The notes under the pieces were generated by a model that saw only the letters and a list, made by a program, of their open reading frames with translations, was not told where the DNA came from and ran no database searches. Below, piece after piece: positions 35,501-43,564 of a DNA stretch of 64,000 bases. The stretch is from an uncultured Aquimarina sp. Lineage in GTDB: Bacteria; Bacteroidota; Bacteroidia; Flavobacteriales; Flavobacteriaceae. How positions within the stretch are numbered: the stretch's first letter is position 1; each line of letters starts with the position of its first letter. Position numbers and translations under genes: made by a program. The stretch lies in NCBI GenBank assembly GCA_947498705.1, contig CANMLW010000005.1, forward strand, positions 62,001-126,000, written 5' to 3'.

Positions 35501-35791
35501 TAAAGCATTATTGGCTGCTTTCAATGATTCTTTTAGGTTTTGAACATAGCGATGATTCTCAGAAATCTTATTATAACAACTAGCCACTCGTTCCCAGGCT
35601 TTAGCCTTTTCATAAACAGGCAATGCCTTGGTAAAAAGTTCAATAGATTCCTCATGTTTTTTATCGGTAAGCAATGAATCTGCCTTTTGATAGTATTGAT
35701 AGGCAATTAAAGTGTCTCTGGTTACTTGTGCAGAAACACTAAGGGTTAAAAATAATAAGCTTATCCCAAGAAATACTATTTTTTTGATCAT
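32525..35791 (-). CDS. TPR-CHAT protein (caspase-like protease domain, membrane-anchored)
   Basis: A 1088-residue protein. It has a signal peptide (about 1-21), about twelve TPR repeats (about 30-500), a helical linker and a C-terminal CHAT domain (about 760-1050). The caspase-type dyad is visible as H914 in HLALHGDVD and C961 in LSACNTGTG. A last membrane helix (about 1060-1080) is followed by a basic tail. CHAT domains are peptidases related to caspases and separase. The TPR part should read protein partners. It is the third gene of a sigma factor / membrane protein / CHAT operon. The substrate and trigger are unknown. Confidence 0.9.
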   Translation of the reverse strand: MIKKIVFLGISLLFLTLSVSAQVTRDTLIAYQYYQKADSLLTDKKHEESIELFTKALPVYEKAKAWERVASCYNKISENHRYVQNLKESLKAANNALEICSKKTDKNTIEESKSYFNKACYFLKTRSINDAIVNFNKALDIQLSIIPKPNSLIKETYVFLARAYYILEKYSISLEHMQKAVMVTIDEFGIKHPEVARIYINMGAIYERKGEYISALEHYKKAESILIKSNKNISDINKNRISAIYHNTGVIHANMGHYNASLVSFKRALKLKKQLHGENHPSILNTYNSIGLIYNYIGQYHLALDYIKKSYLNSEKEEVLSTPLYHNNMSLVYQKMKNHRLALEHQNKALSIWGKSNYSNSSQLINLYVNIAISLKEIGEYNEAILFLEKAINIFETQKNQDKANILNAYLELGNIYVKKKEYATALINYHKAQRLYDEVHNSKHPGLAICYNRIGNLYVKVNNHKKALEYYQNAIVANDVCFDPASIYENPSSESSMNIQIQIISLFNKAKTLLHLNKSSNDLSFLRAALSTYSIIDDYINISGNIELDYEDRVKISESNHEIYSNAIVSELTMASKKDENEHLKNAFYYAERSKANTLKTFLAAEDAKKFMKLPFKLNEEEKKLRVNYSFYKSKITKELSLNNIDSIKIKKYESILFTISRKQDSLTEIIKKNYPKYYQLKYKNEVVSVSEIQERLDKKTTVLDFFVADSTTYAFTISKNDIRVKELGTPKLEEDIERLREAITSENATNYKKIGHTLYKELVAPIKNNIRGNNLIIIPDGVLWHLNFDLLLTKQEAEKNSRNLSYLLRDYAISYANSADLLFKSPKNISNSSEIRKECLAFSFSDSTNLNTNSTISLAALRDAGDDLPGTRQEIKAISEIIDGQYYYGAEAIERNFKKHANNYSILHLALHGDVDHKNPQNSKLYFTKSKDTLEDNLLYSHELFALDIPAELTVLSACNTGTGKIANGEGVLSLGTAFQYAGTKSLLLSNWEVSDKTTPQLMQYFYANLKDRMNKAEALQQAKLQFLTTTETFYTHPFYWGSFYVLGDINPIDIGNPYTIYYWIFGAFLITFISFLFYKKRKSLL

Positions 35792-35829
35792 GATAAGATG
35801 GTGTCGTTATGTATGGTAAGAGTAATGAA

Positions 35830-36567
35830 TTACTCTTTTAGTTGTATGGCTGGATTATGTTGATTGGGTAATTGTAAAAACTCTTTTGCTTTCTGTTTAT
35901 TACCCGTTTCTAGATAGATTAATCCCTGGTACCAACGTGCTACTTTTGCTTTTCGTTGGGTGTGGTATTGGGTAAGGGTATCTAGTGTTTGTAATGCTTT
36001 TTTTATAGCTCCTTTTTTGTAATAAGATAATCCTTTTATGAGTAAGGCATCTTCATAATAGGGTATGGTTGTATTAAAACGAGCTAAAGTATTGATGGCG
36101 TATTGGTATTGCTCGGTTTCATAACTATCTACCGCGGTTAAAAGAATAGATTTTAAAGAATCGTGTTTTGTATTTCTAAGAGACTTATAATCTAAACCTA
36201 TTTTTTTGTGCCAGGCTTCGGTAAGCGCTACCTCAATATTTTGTTGGGATTTGGTATTTAATTGCCATCCAAAAAAGAGTAAAGCGATAGTAGCTGCAAT
36301 GCCTCCTATCCATTTCCAGGAGAATTTATTATTTTTTGCTTTTTGGTTTGCGTTTATTTGGGTTTTCCACTGTTCGATTCGGGCCTTATCTGCATTTGTC
36401 TGATAGGCTTTTTCTACAATATCAATACTCTTCTGGTATAACTGTACTTTTTGGGCAAATTCTGTGTCTTCTTCTATTTTTTTTTCAAAGACGAGTAGTT
36501 CATCCTCAGAAAGACCTAGGTCAAAATACCGAATAATAAACGTTATGTCTTTTTCTTGATCTGCCAT
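35830..36567 (-). CDS. Single-pass membrane protein with TPR-like C-terminus, probable anti-sigma partner
   Basis: A 245-residue protein. The N-terminal 75 residues are charged and helical (possibly the sigma-binding part), followed by one membrane helix (about 83-102) and a periplasmic TPR-like domain (about 140-245, with 'LIKGLSYYKKGAIKKALQTL' and 'ARWYQGLIYLETGNKQKA'). It overlaps the sigma factor gene by one base and has the layout expected of an anti-sigma factor, but no zinc-binding anti-sigma motif is present, so the call is by context. A protein of the same layout follows a second sigma gene at 48127-48876. Confidence 0.72.
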   Translation of the reverse strand: MADQEKDITFIIRYFDLGLSEDELLVFEKKIEEDTEFAQKVQLYQKSIDIVEKAYQTNADKARIEQWKTQINANQKAKNNKFSWKWIGGIAATIALLFFGWQLNTKSQQNIEVALTEAWHKKIGLDYKSLRNTKHDSLKSILLTAVDSYETEQYQYAINTLARFNTTIPYYEDALLIKGLSYYKKGAIKKALQTLDTLTQYHTQRKAKVARWYQGLIYLETGNKQKAKEFLQLPNQHNPAIQLKE

Positions 36568-37175
36568 TATAAGTCTAATGTACGTTTTTTTATTTTTTCT
36601 AAAACTTCATATACTTTTTTGATGAGTCTTTTTTTGCAATTGTATTTCGCTTGCACCAATGCCTGATAGGTATCATATCCCAAGGTTTCTTGTAATTCTT
36701 TTAATGGGGTGTTGATATCTAATTCGTTTTCAATTAATGCTTTGCATTTGGGAGATAATGTTTCTAGAGCAATGGCTAATGCCTTATGCCTGTCGAATTC
36801 TTCTTCTGTATGAGTTTTATCTTCTTTGTTCAGAGAGTTCGCTTCTAAGGTTTCTTTAGATTTTTCAATAGTATCTTCGTTATAGCTTACCGAACTCCAA
36901 GGGTTTCTTTTTTGCATTAGCCAGGCATTTTTGCACATCATAAATATATATCCTATACTATTATGAGGCAATTGCTCCTGATTAATAACAAAACGTTCCC
37001 AAAATTTTTGCATCGAAATGATAAAAACTTCTTTAGCGTCTTCTTCAGATTTGGTGATCGTACATAAACCAGTTCTTATTTTTTGAAAGGCACTATCAAA
37101 GAAATTGTTAAAAGGTTGTTCATCTCCCTTTTGTGCACAATCAATAATATATTTTACATCTGTACTATTCACCAT
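36567..37175 (-). CDS. ECF-type RNA polymerase sigma factor
   Basis: A 202-residue sigma factor. The region 2 block 'AKEVFIISMQKFWERFV' and the region 4 helix-turn-helix near the C-terminus ('ELQETLGYDTYQALVQAKYNCKKRL') are recognisable. It overlaps the downstream membrane protein gene by one base, and the CHAT gene follows. The three genes probably form a sigma / anti-sigma / effector module, with the sigma factor controlling its own operon or others. Region 2 is divergent, so the target promoters cannot be guessed. Confidence 0.8.
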   Translation of the reverse strand: MVNSTDVKYIIDCAQKGDEQPFNNFFDSAFQKIRTGLCTITKSEEDAKEVFIISMQKFWERFVINQEQLPHNSIGYIFMMCKNAWLMQKRNPWSSVSYNEDTIEKSKETLEANSLNKEDKTHTEEEFDRHKALAIALETLSPKCKALIENELDINTPLKELQETLGYDTYQALVQAKYNCKKRLIKKVYEVLEKIKKRTLDL

Positions 37176-37408
37176 TCAAAAGTAGAAAAAAAGTTCGTTT
37201 AGCAATGTATGTATGTGCACCTTTTTTGATAGGTTTCATGCAGGCTTATAGCTGTTGTATCCAGTTCTAGGTTTTTTCTTACACATGACAGATTCAATAT
37301 ATTTTCTCTAAAAGGTTGTTATGTTTTTTGAAACGGTCATTATCTATACAAACACCCCTTCCGTTGAAAGTAGAATAGTTTTATGAACAACCTAATTTTT
37401 GAAAAATT

Positions 37409-38080
37409 ATGAAAAAATACACATTGTTTTTTATGTCATTGGTTGCCGATTTGACAATGGTAGCTAATAATTTGTTTTCTATCTCAAGTGAAATGGAAGA
37501 CTCGCAGTCAAAATTAAATGCTTTTGCTTATATAGGTATAAGTAAGGTAATTATTTCTCTTACTGTAATAGTGATTAGTCTTGGGGTAGTTATACTTATG
37601 CGTGTACCTTATTATTTATACATATTGATTTTGTTATTTTCGTTTTGTATTTATTGGATAGGTTTTGTTGGGATACATAAGAATGTAAATGTCACAGATG
37701 CCTCTGGTAATAAAATATCTAAAGAACAGCCTTCAGAAAAATCAAGTAATACAACTTTTGTCAGAATTAATAATCACATCATTTCTGAAAAAAAATATTT
37801 ACATGCAGCTATAAGCTTAAAAAGCGTTGCAGATGAATTTAGCATTTCGAAAGGGTATCTTTCTCAACTAATTAATATAAATGCTAAAAAAACCTTTAAT
37901 GATTATATAAATGAGTTAAGAGTAAAAGAAGCTAAAAGAATGTTATTAGATGATTCTTATAGCAATTATACTATAGAGTTTATAGGCCTAGAATGTGGGT
38001 TTAGGTCCAAATCAAATTTCTATACTGCTTTTAAAAAGTTTTCGGGACAGACTCCTAATCAATTTAAAAATGTCAAATAG
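37409..38080 (+). CDS. Membrane-anchored AraC-family regulator
   Basis: A 223-residue protein. It has two or three hydrophobic segments at the N-terminus (about 2-20, 44-66, 70-90), a linker, and an AraC-type DNA-binding domain at the C-terminus (about 120-222). The latter has 'SLKSVADEFSISKGYLSQLIN' and 'FIGLECGFRSKSNFYTAFKKFSGQTPNQF', the two helix-turn-helix motifs. It is divergent from the sigma/CHAT operon, 233 bp away. It could sense a membrane signal and act on nearby promoters; no direct target is visible. Confidence 0.85.
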   Translation: MKKYTLFFMSLVADLTMVANNLFSISSEMEDSQSKLNAFAYIGISKVIISLTVIVISLGVVILMRVPYYLYILILLFSFCIYWIGFVGIHKNVNVTDASGNKISKEQPSEKSSNTTFVRINNHIISEKKYLHAAISLKSVADEFSISKGYLSQLININAKKTFNDYINELRVKEAKRMLLDDSYSNYTIEFIGLECGFRSKSNFYTAFKKFSGQTPNQFKNVK

Positions 38081-38101
38081 TTTTAGAAATCGAAAAGGTC
38101 A

Positions 38102-39058
38102 TTATTCATTCCTAAGTTTAATAGTGCTTTGGCGTTCTCTATTTATATGTAATTGAGTTACATCGGGTCTTGAATAATGTCCTACAGGGTCAAAATTTTG
38201 ACTTTCTTGCAGAACCCGGTTGTAATCCAGAGTTTCTATGAGCAGTCTTTCTTTATTCAGCACAGGAGGAAGTATCCATTCACCATCGGGTCCTGCAATA
38301 CAGGAACCTCCGTTACCCAAAACATCGGGTGCGGTTTTTAAAATTTTATTTAAATGCGGGGTGGTAGATGGAAAATCATGCTTTGTCATCAAACTAGAAA
38401 CAGAAATTACATAAGAGCGAGATTCTCTTGCGATAAACCGGGTGATATCTTTGGTGTTATAATCACTACCGGGCCATACAGCTATATGCAAGTTTTCTCC
38501 TTGGCCATATAAAGCAGCTCTGGGTAAAGGCATCCAATTTTCCCAACAGTTGAGTCCACCAACAGTAAAAGCTTTAAGCGGGTGTACAATAAGACCATTG
38601 CCGTCTCCTGGCGACCAAGTGAGTCGCTCTTCATAGGTAGGTTGTAATTTACGATGTACAGATTTTATTTCTCCTTTTTGATTAATGTATACTAAAGAAG
38701 CATATATACTATGTCCTCCTCGATCTTGTGGGCGTTCGAGTATACCGATATAAATTGCAATATTGTTTTTCTCGGCGAGATCACATAGTGTGTCCAAATC
38801 TCCGTTTTCAATAACAATTGCATTTTGAGCATAATGTGCATGAATCTCTTTTTGGACTGTACTATTAAACTGGGCACCATCTGTAAGTGTTACCCAAAAA
38901 GGGTATCCAGGTAACAAAGTTTCTCCAAATACAACGAGTTCTGCTTTTTTAGTAGCAGCTTCGGTTATATAATGTGCTACTTTTTTTAAAGTGGCCGCTT
39001 TGTCTGACCATACCGGTGAAATCTGTGCCAATGCAACAGTGAGCATTTGATCTTTCAT
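38102..39058 (-). CDS. Nitrilase-family carbon-nitrogen hydrolase
   Basis: A 318-residue enzyme of the nitrilase superfamily. The catalytic triad is E46 (VVFGETLLPG), K137 (HRKLQPTYEE) and C171 (GGLNCWENW). The 'CWEN' motif and length match true nitrilases, which hydrolyse nitriles to carboxylic acids, rather than the amidase branches. It is cytoplasmic. The gene stands alone, convergent with the AraC gene. The substrate (aliphatic, aromatic or cyanide) is not determined. Confidence 0.87.
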   Translation of the reverse strand: MKDQMLTVALAQISPVWSDKAATLKKVAHYITEAATKKAELVVFGETLLPGYPFWVTLTDGAQFNSTVQKEIHAHYAQNAIVIENGDLDTLCDLAEKNNIAIYIGILERPQDRGGHSIYASLVYINQKGEIKSVHRKLQPTYEERLTWSPGDGNGLIVHPLKAFTVGGLNCWENWMPLPRAALYGQGENLHIAVWPGSDYNTKDITRFIARESRSYVISVSSLMTKHDFPSTTPHLNKILKTAPDVLGNGGSCIAGPDGEWILPPVLNKERLLIETLDYNRVLQESQNFDPVGHYSRPDVTQLHINRERQSTIKLRNE

Positions 39059-39497
39059 AAAAATTTACTATTAACAATTGTTTGTTTCTGTTTTTTGAGT
39101 TAGGACTCTATATAACCCTAAATAATTGTTGAAAAATGACTATTTAAAAAACTGATTTACAAAATATTAGTATTGTGGGAAAACCATAATTTAACCTTTA
39201 GGTAACATTAAGATGTCATCAAAAAGTTAGAAATCAATAGCTATTGGATGTAAATATTGTGAATATCGTATTCGATAATTAAATCTATGTCTATTCTTGA
39301 AAAGTAAACATATAAAAAGTATTTATTCTTCAACGTTTAGGTTACGTTAAAAAACCTCTTTGTTAACATAAAGGTAATCATAGTTATACATTCTAATAAA
39401 GAAAAAAGTAAAAAAATGATCTCTGTTCGATACTACATTTGTCATGTAAAAATTAAAGAACAAAATTTAAAAAACAACATCTTTAAAGTACAAACAA
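39059..39497. other. Intergenic region, 439 bp
   Basis: An AT-rich stretch between the divergent nitrilase and secreted-protein genes. It must hold their promoters. I see no clear consensus box, hairpin or coding frame in it. Confidence 0.35.
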
Positions 39498-39848
39498 ATG
39501 AAAAAGTTAACAGTTTTATTAGTAGTATTCGTATTAGGGTCAACACAACTTTTTGCCTTAGGAGGAAGCCCAATTAATGCAGAGGGAGAATTAAGAGATC
39601 ATATTGCTGTTCTTTTAAAGAATCCTGAATTCAAATTTGAAACAGAAGAACTTAAAGCTAATATCGAGTTTACATTGAACAAACAAGGAGAGATCGTTGT
39701 ATTATCGGTAAATGCTGAAGATGCGCATATAAGAGAATATGTAAAATCAAGATTAAACTACCAAAGAGTGGATGCAGGAGTATCTACTGTAGGAACTAAA
39801 ATATTTAGAATTTCTTTAAAAATCCTTAATGGAGAACAAAGAATATAA
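39498..39848 (+). CDS. Small secreted protein, 116 aa
   Basis: A 116-residue protein with a signal peptide (residues 1-20, MKKLTVLLVVFVLGSTQLFA). The mature part has two beta strands and a helix ('IEFTLNKQGEIVVLSVNAED', 'REYVKSRLNY'), a pattern like the TonB C-terminal fold found in many flavobacterial secreted proteins of unknown role. A strong terminator follows 28 bp after the stop. Confidence 0.7.
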   Translation: MKKLTVLLVVFVLGSTQLFALGGSPINAEGELRDHIAVLLKNPEFKFETEELKANIEFTLNKQGEIVVLSVNAEDAHIREYVKSRLNYQRVDAGVSTVGTKIFRISLKILNGEQRI

Positions 39849-39875
39849 GTATTAGCCAATCATTATTTAAAAAAG

Positions 39876-39905
39876 ACAGCTGTAGAGATACAGCTGTTTT
39901 TTTTT
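39876..39905 (+). terminator. Bidirectional intrinsic terminator
   Basis: A perfect 9-bp stem, ACAGCTGTA and TACAGCTGT, with loop GAGA, followed by a run of T. The minus strand also ends in CTTTTTT, so it can serve the convergent UbiA gene as well. Confidence 0.9.
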
Positions 39906-39971
39906 ATAGCCTTTTCTTTTGTGAGGTATAACTGTGTTTATACAAAGAAACGAATTAGGTGTTTTAGCGTA

Positions 39972-40880
39972 TTACCAAAGAATTTTATCCAGAATCATAT
40001 TTACATCAATAAGAATAATGCTAAATGTTCCTGTAACTATAATAAATTTTAGAATATTATGCAGCCATACATAATGTGTTTTCTTTTTGGACATCCATAA
40101 GGCAAAAAGAAATATGACTAAAAACAGGATACATAACAAAAAATAAAGATACATAAACCCAATTTGATACCTGGTGAGTAATAGGTAAATCGGAAGGCCC
40201 GAGATCAATAGTAAAGTGCTGATAATTTGCTTAGAGGTTTTTTCGCCATAAAAAATAGGAATGGTTTTATAGTTGTGTGCCAAATCTCCTCTTAGGTTGC
40301 CTAAATCTTTAACAATTTCTCTAATAATAAGAATTAAAAATAAAAAGGTGGCATGTACAAAAATAACTTCGTCAAAATTTTTATAATAGATAAATATGGC
40401 AAAGAAGGGGGTGATTGCTAATAGTGCAGCCATAACATTACCCACCACAGGAAACTTTTTTAATTTATGAGAGTATAGCCAAATAGCAAATATATAGAGA
40501 GAAAAAAACATGACCGCTCTAAAAGATACATAACTGGCACACACTACCGATAGAAAATTAAGTATAAAATATCCTGTAAGTTTGGTGCGTTGGCTAACGA
40601 GTCGATCTAGCATTGTTTTTTGCGGCCTGTTGATAAGATCCTTTTCCTTATCGTAAAAATTATTAATAATATATCCTGCAGCAATAACACCAGTAGAGGC
40701 AAGGACAATTACAAACAAATTTGGATCCAAGAGTATATGTCGTAAACCAATATGGGGTGCCAGAATAAATATTGAAGTAAAGTACTGTGCAAGGACTATG
40801 ACCAGTATATTATATCCTCTTACAACAGAAAACAGGCTTAATAGTTTTAGAAGTACGAGTTTGTTTCTTCGGGTAAGCAT
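39972..40880 (-). CDS. UbiA-family prenyltransferase
   Basis: A 302-residue membrane protein with about eight helices. The two Asp-rich motifs of UbiA enzymes are visible: 'NNFYDKEKDLINRP' and 'DLGNLRGDLAHNYKT'. These bind the prenyl diphosphate through Mg2+. It lies 12 bp after the mevalonate-kinase gene, so it may use the isoprenoid product in the same cell. Close relatives include chlorophyll synthase and geranylgeranylglycerol-phosphate-type transferases; the acceptor (a quinone, lipid or pigment precursor) is not determined. Confidence 0.87.
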   Translation of the reverse strand: MLTRRNKLVLLKLLSLFSVVRGYNILVIVLAQYFTSIFILAPHIGLRHILLDPNLFVIVLASTGVIAAGYIINNFYDKEKDLINRPQKTMLDRLVSQRTKLTGYFILNFLSVVCASYVSFRAVMFFSLYIFAIWLYSHKLKKFPVVGNVMAALLAITPFFAIFIYYKNFDEVIFVHATFLFLILIIREIVKDLGNLRGDLAHNYKTIPIFYGEKTSKQIISTLLLISGLPIYLLLTRYQIGFMYLYFLLCILFLVIFLFALWMSKKKTHYVWLHNILKFIIVTGTFSIILIDVNMILDKILW

Positions 40881-40892
40881 AAGAAATGCTTA

Positions 40893-41828
40893 TTAAAAAT
40901 TATAAACAACCTCCAGCTTATAATCTTTAAGTGAAGCTTGCGCCTTATCAAAATCTTGTGTAAACCCTAAAATATAACCTCCGCCACCAGAGCCACATAG
41001 TTTTAGGTAATAGTCATTACTTTCTATTCCTTTTTTCCATAGCGTATGAAACTTCTTTGGAATCATAGGTTTAAAATTGTCTAAGACTACATGAGAAAGC
41101 TCTTTGATATTAGAGAATAATGATTTGACATCTCCTTTTAAGAAGTCTTCAACACAAGCATCTGTGTATTTAACAAATTGGTTTTTAAGCATGTTTCTAA
41201 AACCTTCTTGTTTCATACTTTCCATAAAAATATTTACCATAGGGGCAGTTTCTCCTACGATACCACTGTCTAGTAAAAAAACAGCACCTTTCTTATTTTC
41301 GACACTTTGAGACGGTATTCCTGCAGGCTCTATATTATCTTTAGAATGTATAAGAATAGGTAGGCTTAAATAACTGTTTAATGGGTCCAATCCAGAGCTG
41401 CTGCCATGAAAAAAGGACTCCATAAGACCAAATATTTCTTTAAGTTGTATGAGTTTATCTCTGGTAAGGTTTTCTAATACGGTAATTTTTTCGGTAGCAT
41501 ATTTGTCGTAGATCGCTGCAACCAAAGCACCACTGCTTCCCACTCCATATCCTTGAGGGATACTACTATCAAAATACATTCCTGCATTTACATCGGTATG
41601 TAGTTTTTCAAAATCAAATGTAGTGATCCTTTTATCCTCAATACTTTCTAGATAGGTCACAAATTTTTTTAGACTTGCATTGGATTGTTTTGCCTCTTCA
41701 TTAGGCTGTTCACTTACTTTTAATGCGCCTTTAAAAAAATTGTAGGGTATTGAAAGACCTTTCGAATCTTTAATGATACCGTATTCTCCAAACAAAAGTA
41801 TTTTAGAATAAAATAATGGTCCCTTCAT
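40893..41828 (-). CDS. GHMP-family kinase, probable mevalonate kinase
   Basis: A 311-residue kinase of the GHMP family. The ATP-binding motif is 'PQGYGVGSSGALVAAIY' near residue 98, and the third motif is 'YLKLCGSGGGGYILGF' near the C-terminus. Context makes it mevalonate kinase: diphosphomevalonate decarboxylase lies 49 bp upstream and a UbiA prenyltransferase follows. The pathway turns mevalonate into isopentenyl diphosphate. The assignment to mevalonate rather than phosphomevalonate rests on context. Confidence 0.85.
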   Translation of the reverse strand: MKGPLFYSKILLFGEYGIIKDSKGLSIPYNFFKGALKVSEQPNEEAKQSNASLKKFVTYLESIEDKRITTFDFEKLHTDVNAGMYFDSSIPQGYGVGSSGALVAAIYDKYATEKITVLENLTRDKLIQLKEIFGLMESFFHGSSSGLDPLNSYLSLPILIHSKDNIEPAGIPSQSVENKKGAVFLLDSGIVGETAPMVNIFMESMKQEGFRNMLKNQFVKYTDACVEDFLKGDVKSLFSNIKELSHVVLDNFKPMIPKKFHTLWKKGIESNDYYLKLCGSGGGGYILGFTQDFDKAQASLKDYKLEVVYNF

Positions 41829-41877
41829 TGCTGTTAGTTGGTTGTATAATTAGTTAGTAACCTTAATTTATATAAAG

Positions 41878-42963
41878 TTACACTATTTTTGCTCCGAATC
41901 CTATTTTGTCGCAAATATACTGCCCATTCTGACAATACGCAACTAACTCCTTAGTAATGAAGTCTAAAACTTGTTCTTTTTCACTATTTGGATACAAAAC
42001 ATGTACATTAGCACCAGCATCCAGTGTAAAACAAACTTTGGATCCCGTTTGTTTACGATACTCCCAAATTTTTTGGATAACCGATAAAGTATTTGGTTTC
42101 ATGAGTATAAAATAAGGCATAGAGGTCATCATCATTGCGTGCAATGTAAGCGCTTCACTTTCTACAATCTCTATAAAAGTATCTAGATCACCACTACTTA
42201 TGGTATCCTTTAATGTAGAGATGTTACGAGAGGCTTGTTCGAATCGTTTTGCGGCAAAAGGGTGCCCATGCATAAGATCATGCCCTACGGTACTACTTAC
42301 TTGTTTTTCGCCTTTATCAATTAATAAGATCGTATCTTGGTAGGCTTCAAAGTTTGGGTGTACCGTATACGGAAATTTAACAGCAAAAGAATCATTGCTT
42401 CCCAAAATATCATTATGTTCTCCCCAAACGGTAATGGGACCTTCTATACTTCGACAAGCGCTTCCAGACCCTAATCGAGCAAGAAAAGATGCTTTTTTTA
42501 ATAATTGTGAATCTGTAATAGTTGGGTTTATCTCTTTTTCTAATAGCATCAAGCAATAAGCCAGAGCGCTCATTCCACTGGCAGATGAAGCAATTCCGCT
42601 ACTATGAGGAAACGTATTACTGGTTTCTATAGTAAATGTATACTGTTTTAAAAAGGGGAGATATTCCTCTATTCTCTCAAAAAATGCTAATATTTTAGGT
42701 TTAAATTCGGGTTTAGGTTTTCCTTCAAAAAAAAGTTCGAAATCAAAATCATTTTTAGTATCTTCCTTTTTTTTATAAGTTAGACGAGTAGTGGTTTTAC
42801 AGCTTTCCAGTGTAAAACTTATAGAAGCATTTTCTGGTAATTGAACTGGTCGTTTACCCCAATATTTTACTAAAGCAATATTACTGGGAGAAGTACATGT
42901 AATATGTCCTTCTTTGGGTAATTCTGAAAGTATAGAAGAACTAAATTCGGAATATTCCATCAT
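41878..42963 (-). CDS. mvaD: Diphosphomevalonate decarboxylase
   Basis: A 361-residue GHMP-superfamily enzyme that converts mevalonate diphosphate to isopentenyl diphosphate. Characteristic blocks are 'SPSNIALVKYWGKR' at the N-terminus, the ATP site 'FPHSSGIASSASGMSALAYC' and 'GSGSACRSI', with the Asp-containing 'TLDAGANVHVLYP' later. The length is normal. It heads the isoprenoid operon mvaD / mevalonate kinase / ubiA and has a good promoter box (TATCTTTG) 20 bp upstream. Confidence 0.92.
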   Translation of the reverse strand: MMEYSEFSSSILSELPKEGHITCTSPSNIALVKYWGKRPVQLPENASISFTLESCKTTTRLTYKKKEDTKNDFDFELFFEGKPKPEFKPKILAFFERIEEYLPFLKQYTFTIETSNTFPHSSGIASSASGMSALAYCLMLLEKEINPTITDSQLLKKASFLARLGSGSACRSIEGPITVWGEHNDILGSNDSFAVKFPYTVHPNFEAYQDTILLIDKGEKQVSSTVGHDLMHGHPFAAKRFEQASRNISTLKDTISSGDLDTFIEIVESEALTLHAMMMTSMPYFILMKPNTLSVIQKIWEYRKQTGSKVCFTLDAGANVHVLYPNSEKEQVLDFITKELVAYCQNGQYICDKIGFGAKIV

Positions 42964-42982
42964 TGTATGTAATAATTTTGAA

Positions 42983-42990
42983 CAAAGATA
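42983..42990 (-). promoter_or_regulatory. Candidate -7 box of the mvaD operon
   Basis: TATCTTTG on the minus strand matches TAnnTTTG, 20 bp before the mvaD ATG. It lies 22 bp from the oppositely oriented box upstream of the TspO gene. Confidence 0.6.
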
Positions 42991-43011
42991 AATGCTCTAG
43001 AAGAGTTTAAG

Positions 43012-43019
43012 TACATTTG
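43012..43019 (+). promoter_or_regulatory. Candidate -7 box of the TspO-TetR operon
   Basis: TACATTTG matches TAnnTTTG, 44 bp before the TspO start codon. It lies back to back with the mvaD box, so both operons share a short divergent control region. Confidence 0.55.
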
Positions 43020-43063
43020 TAGCGAAAATAATTGCTATTTTAGTGTTACACTAACTAAATTCA

Positions 43064-43537
43064 ATGAAAAAGAGGTTTTTACGTATTGTTATATCGATTT
43101 TAGCATGTGTTTTGATAGGTTTTTTAAGCAGTTTGGCTTCAAAAACGTCACTAGACACATGGTATGCTTCTATACAAAAACCTTCTTTTACTCCCCCTAA
43201 TTGGATTTTTGGCCCGGTATGGATTTTACTCTATGTTTTGATGGGTATTTCGGCCGGAATTGTTTGGAGCAAAGGTTTTTATCATAAATGGGTAAAAACT
43301 GCGTTATATCATTTTGGATTTCAATTGCTGCTTAATGCAGCGTGGCCAATATTTTTCTTTGGATTGCAAAACCCATTAATCGCACTGCTGGATATTGTAG
43401 CTCTTTTTATCCTGTTATTATTTACGATTAAGTGGTTTACGGTAGTTAATTCTGTCGCTGCATATCTATTGATCCCATATGTCGTTTGGGTTGCATTTGC
43501 AACTGCATTGAATTTTGGTGTATGGCAACTAAATTAA
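43064..43537 (+). CDS. tspO: TspO/MBR-family membrane protein
   Basis: A 157-residue five-helix membrane protein. The TspO signature is clear: 'WYASIQKPSFTPPNWIFGPVW' after the first helix, 'NAAWPIFFFGLQNP' in the middle and 'PYVVWVAFATALNFGVW' near the end. TspO proteins bind tetrapyrroles and cholesterol-like ligands and are tied to oxygen and light responses. It is 27 bp upstream of a TetR gene in an apparent operon and divergent from the isoprenoid operon. The actual ligand is unknown. Confidence 0.92.
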   Translation: MKKRFLRIVISILACVLIGFLSSLASKTSLDTWYASIQKPSFTPPNWIFGPVWILLYVLMGISAGIVWSKGFYHKWVKTALYHFGFQLLLNAAWPIFFFGLQNPLIALLDIVALFILLLFTIKWFTVVNSVAAYLLIPYVVWVAFATALNFGVWQLN

Positions 43538-43564
43538 ATGAAGAATACGGAATAGGATTTTTTT

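Noticed and set aside
37177..37184. TACTTTTG as a promoter -7 box of the sigma factor gene
   Set aside because: It lies 1 bp before the start codon, so transcription would begin inside the coding sequence. I treat it as chance unless the gene starts further downstream.
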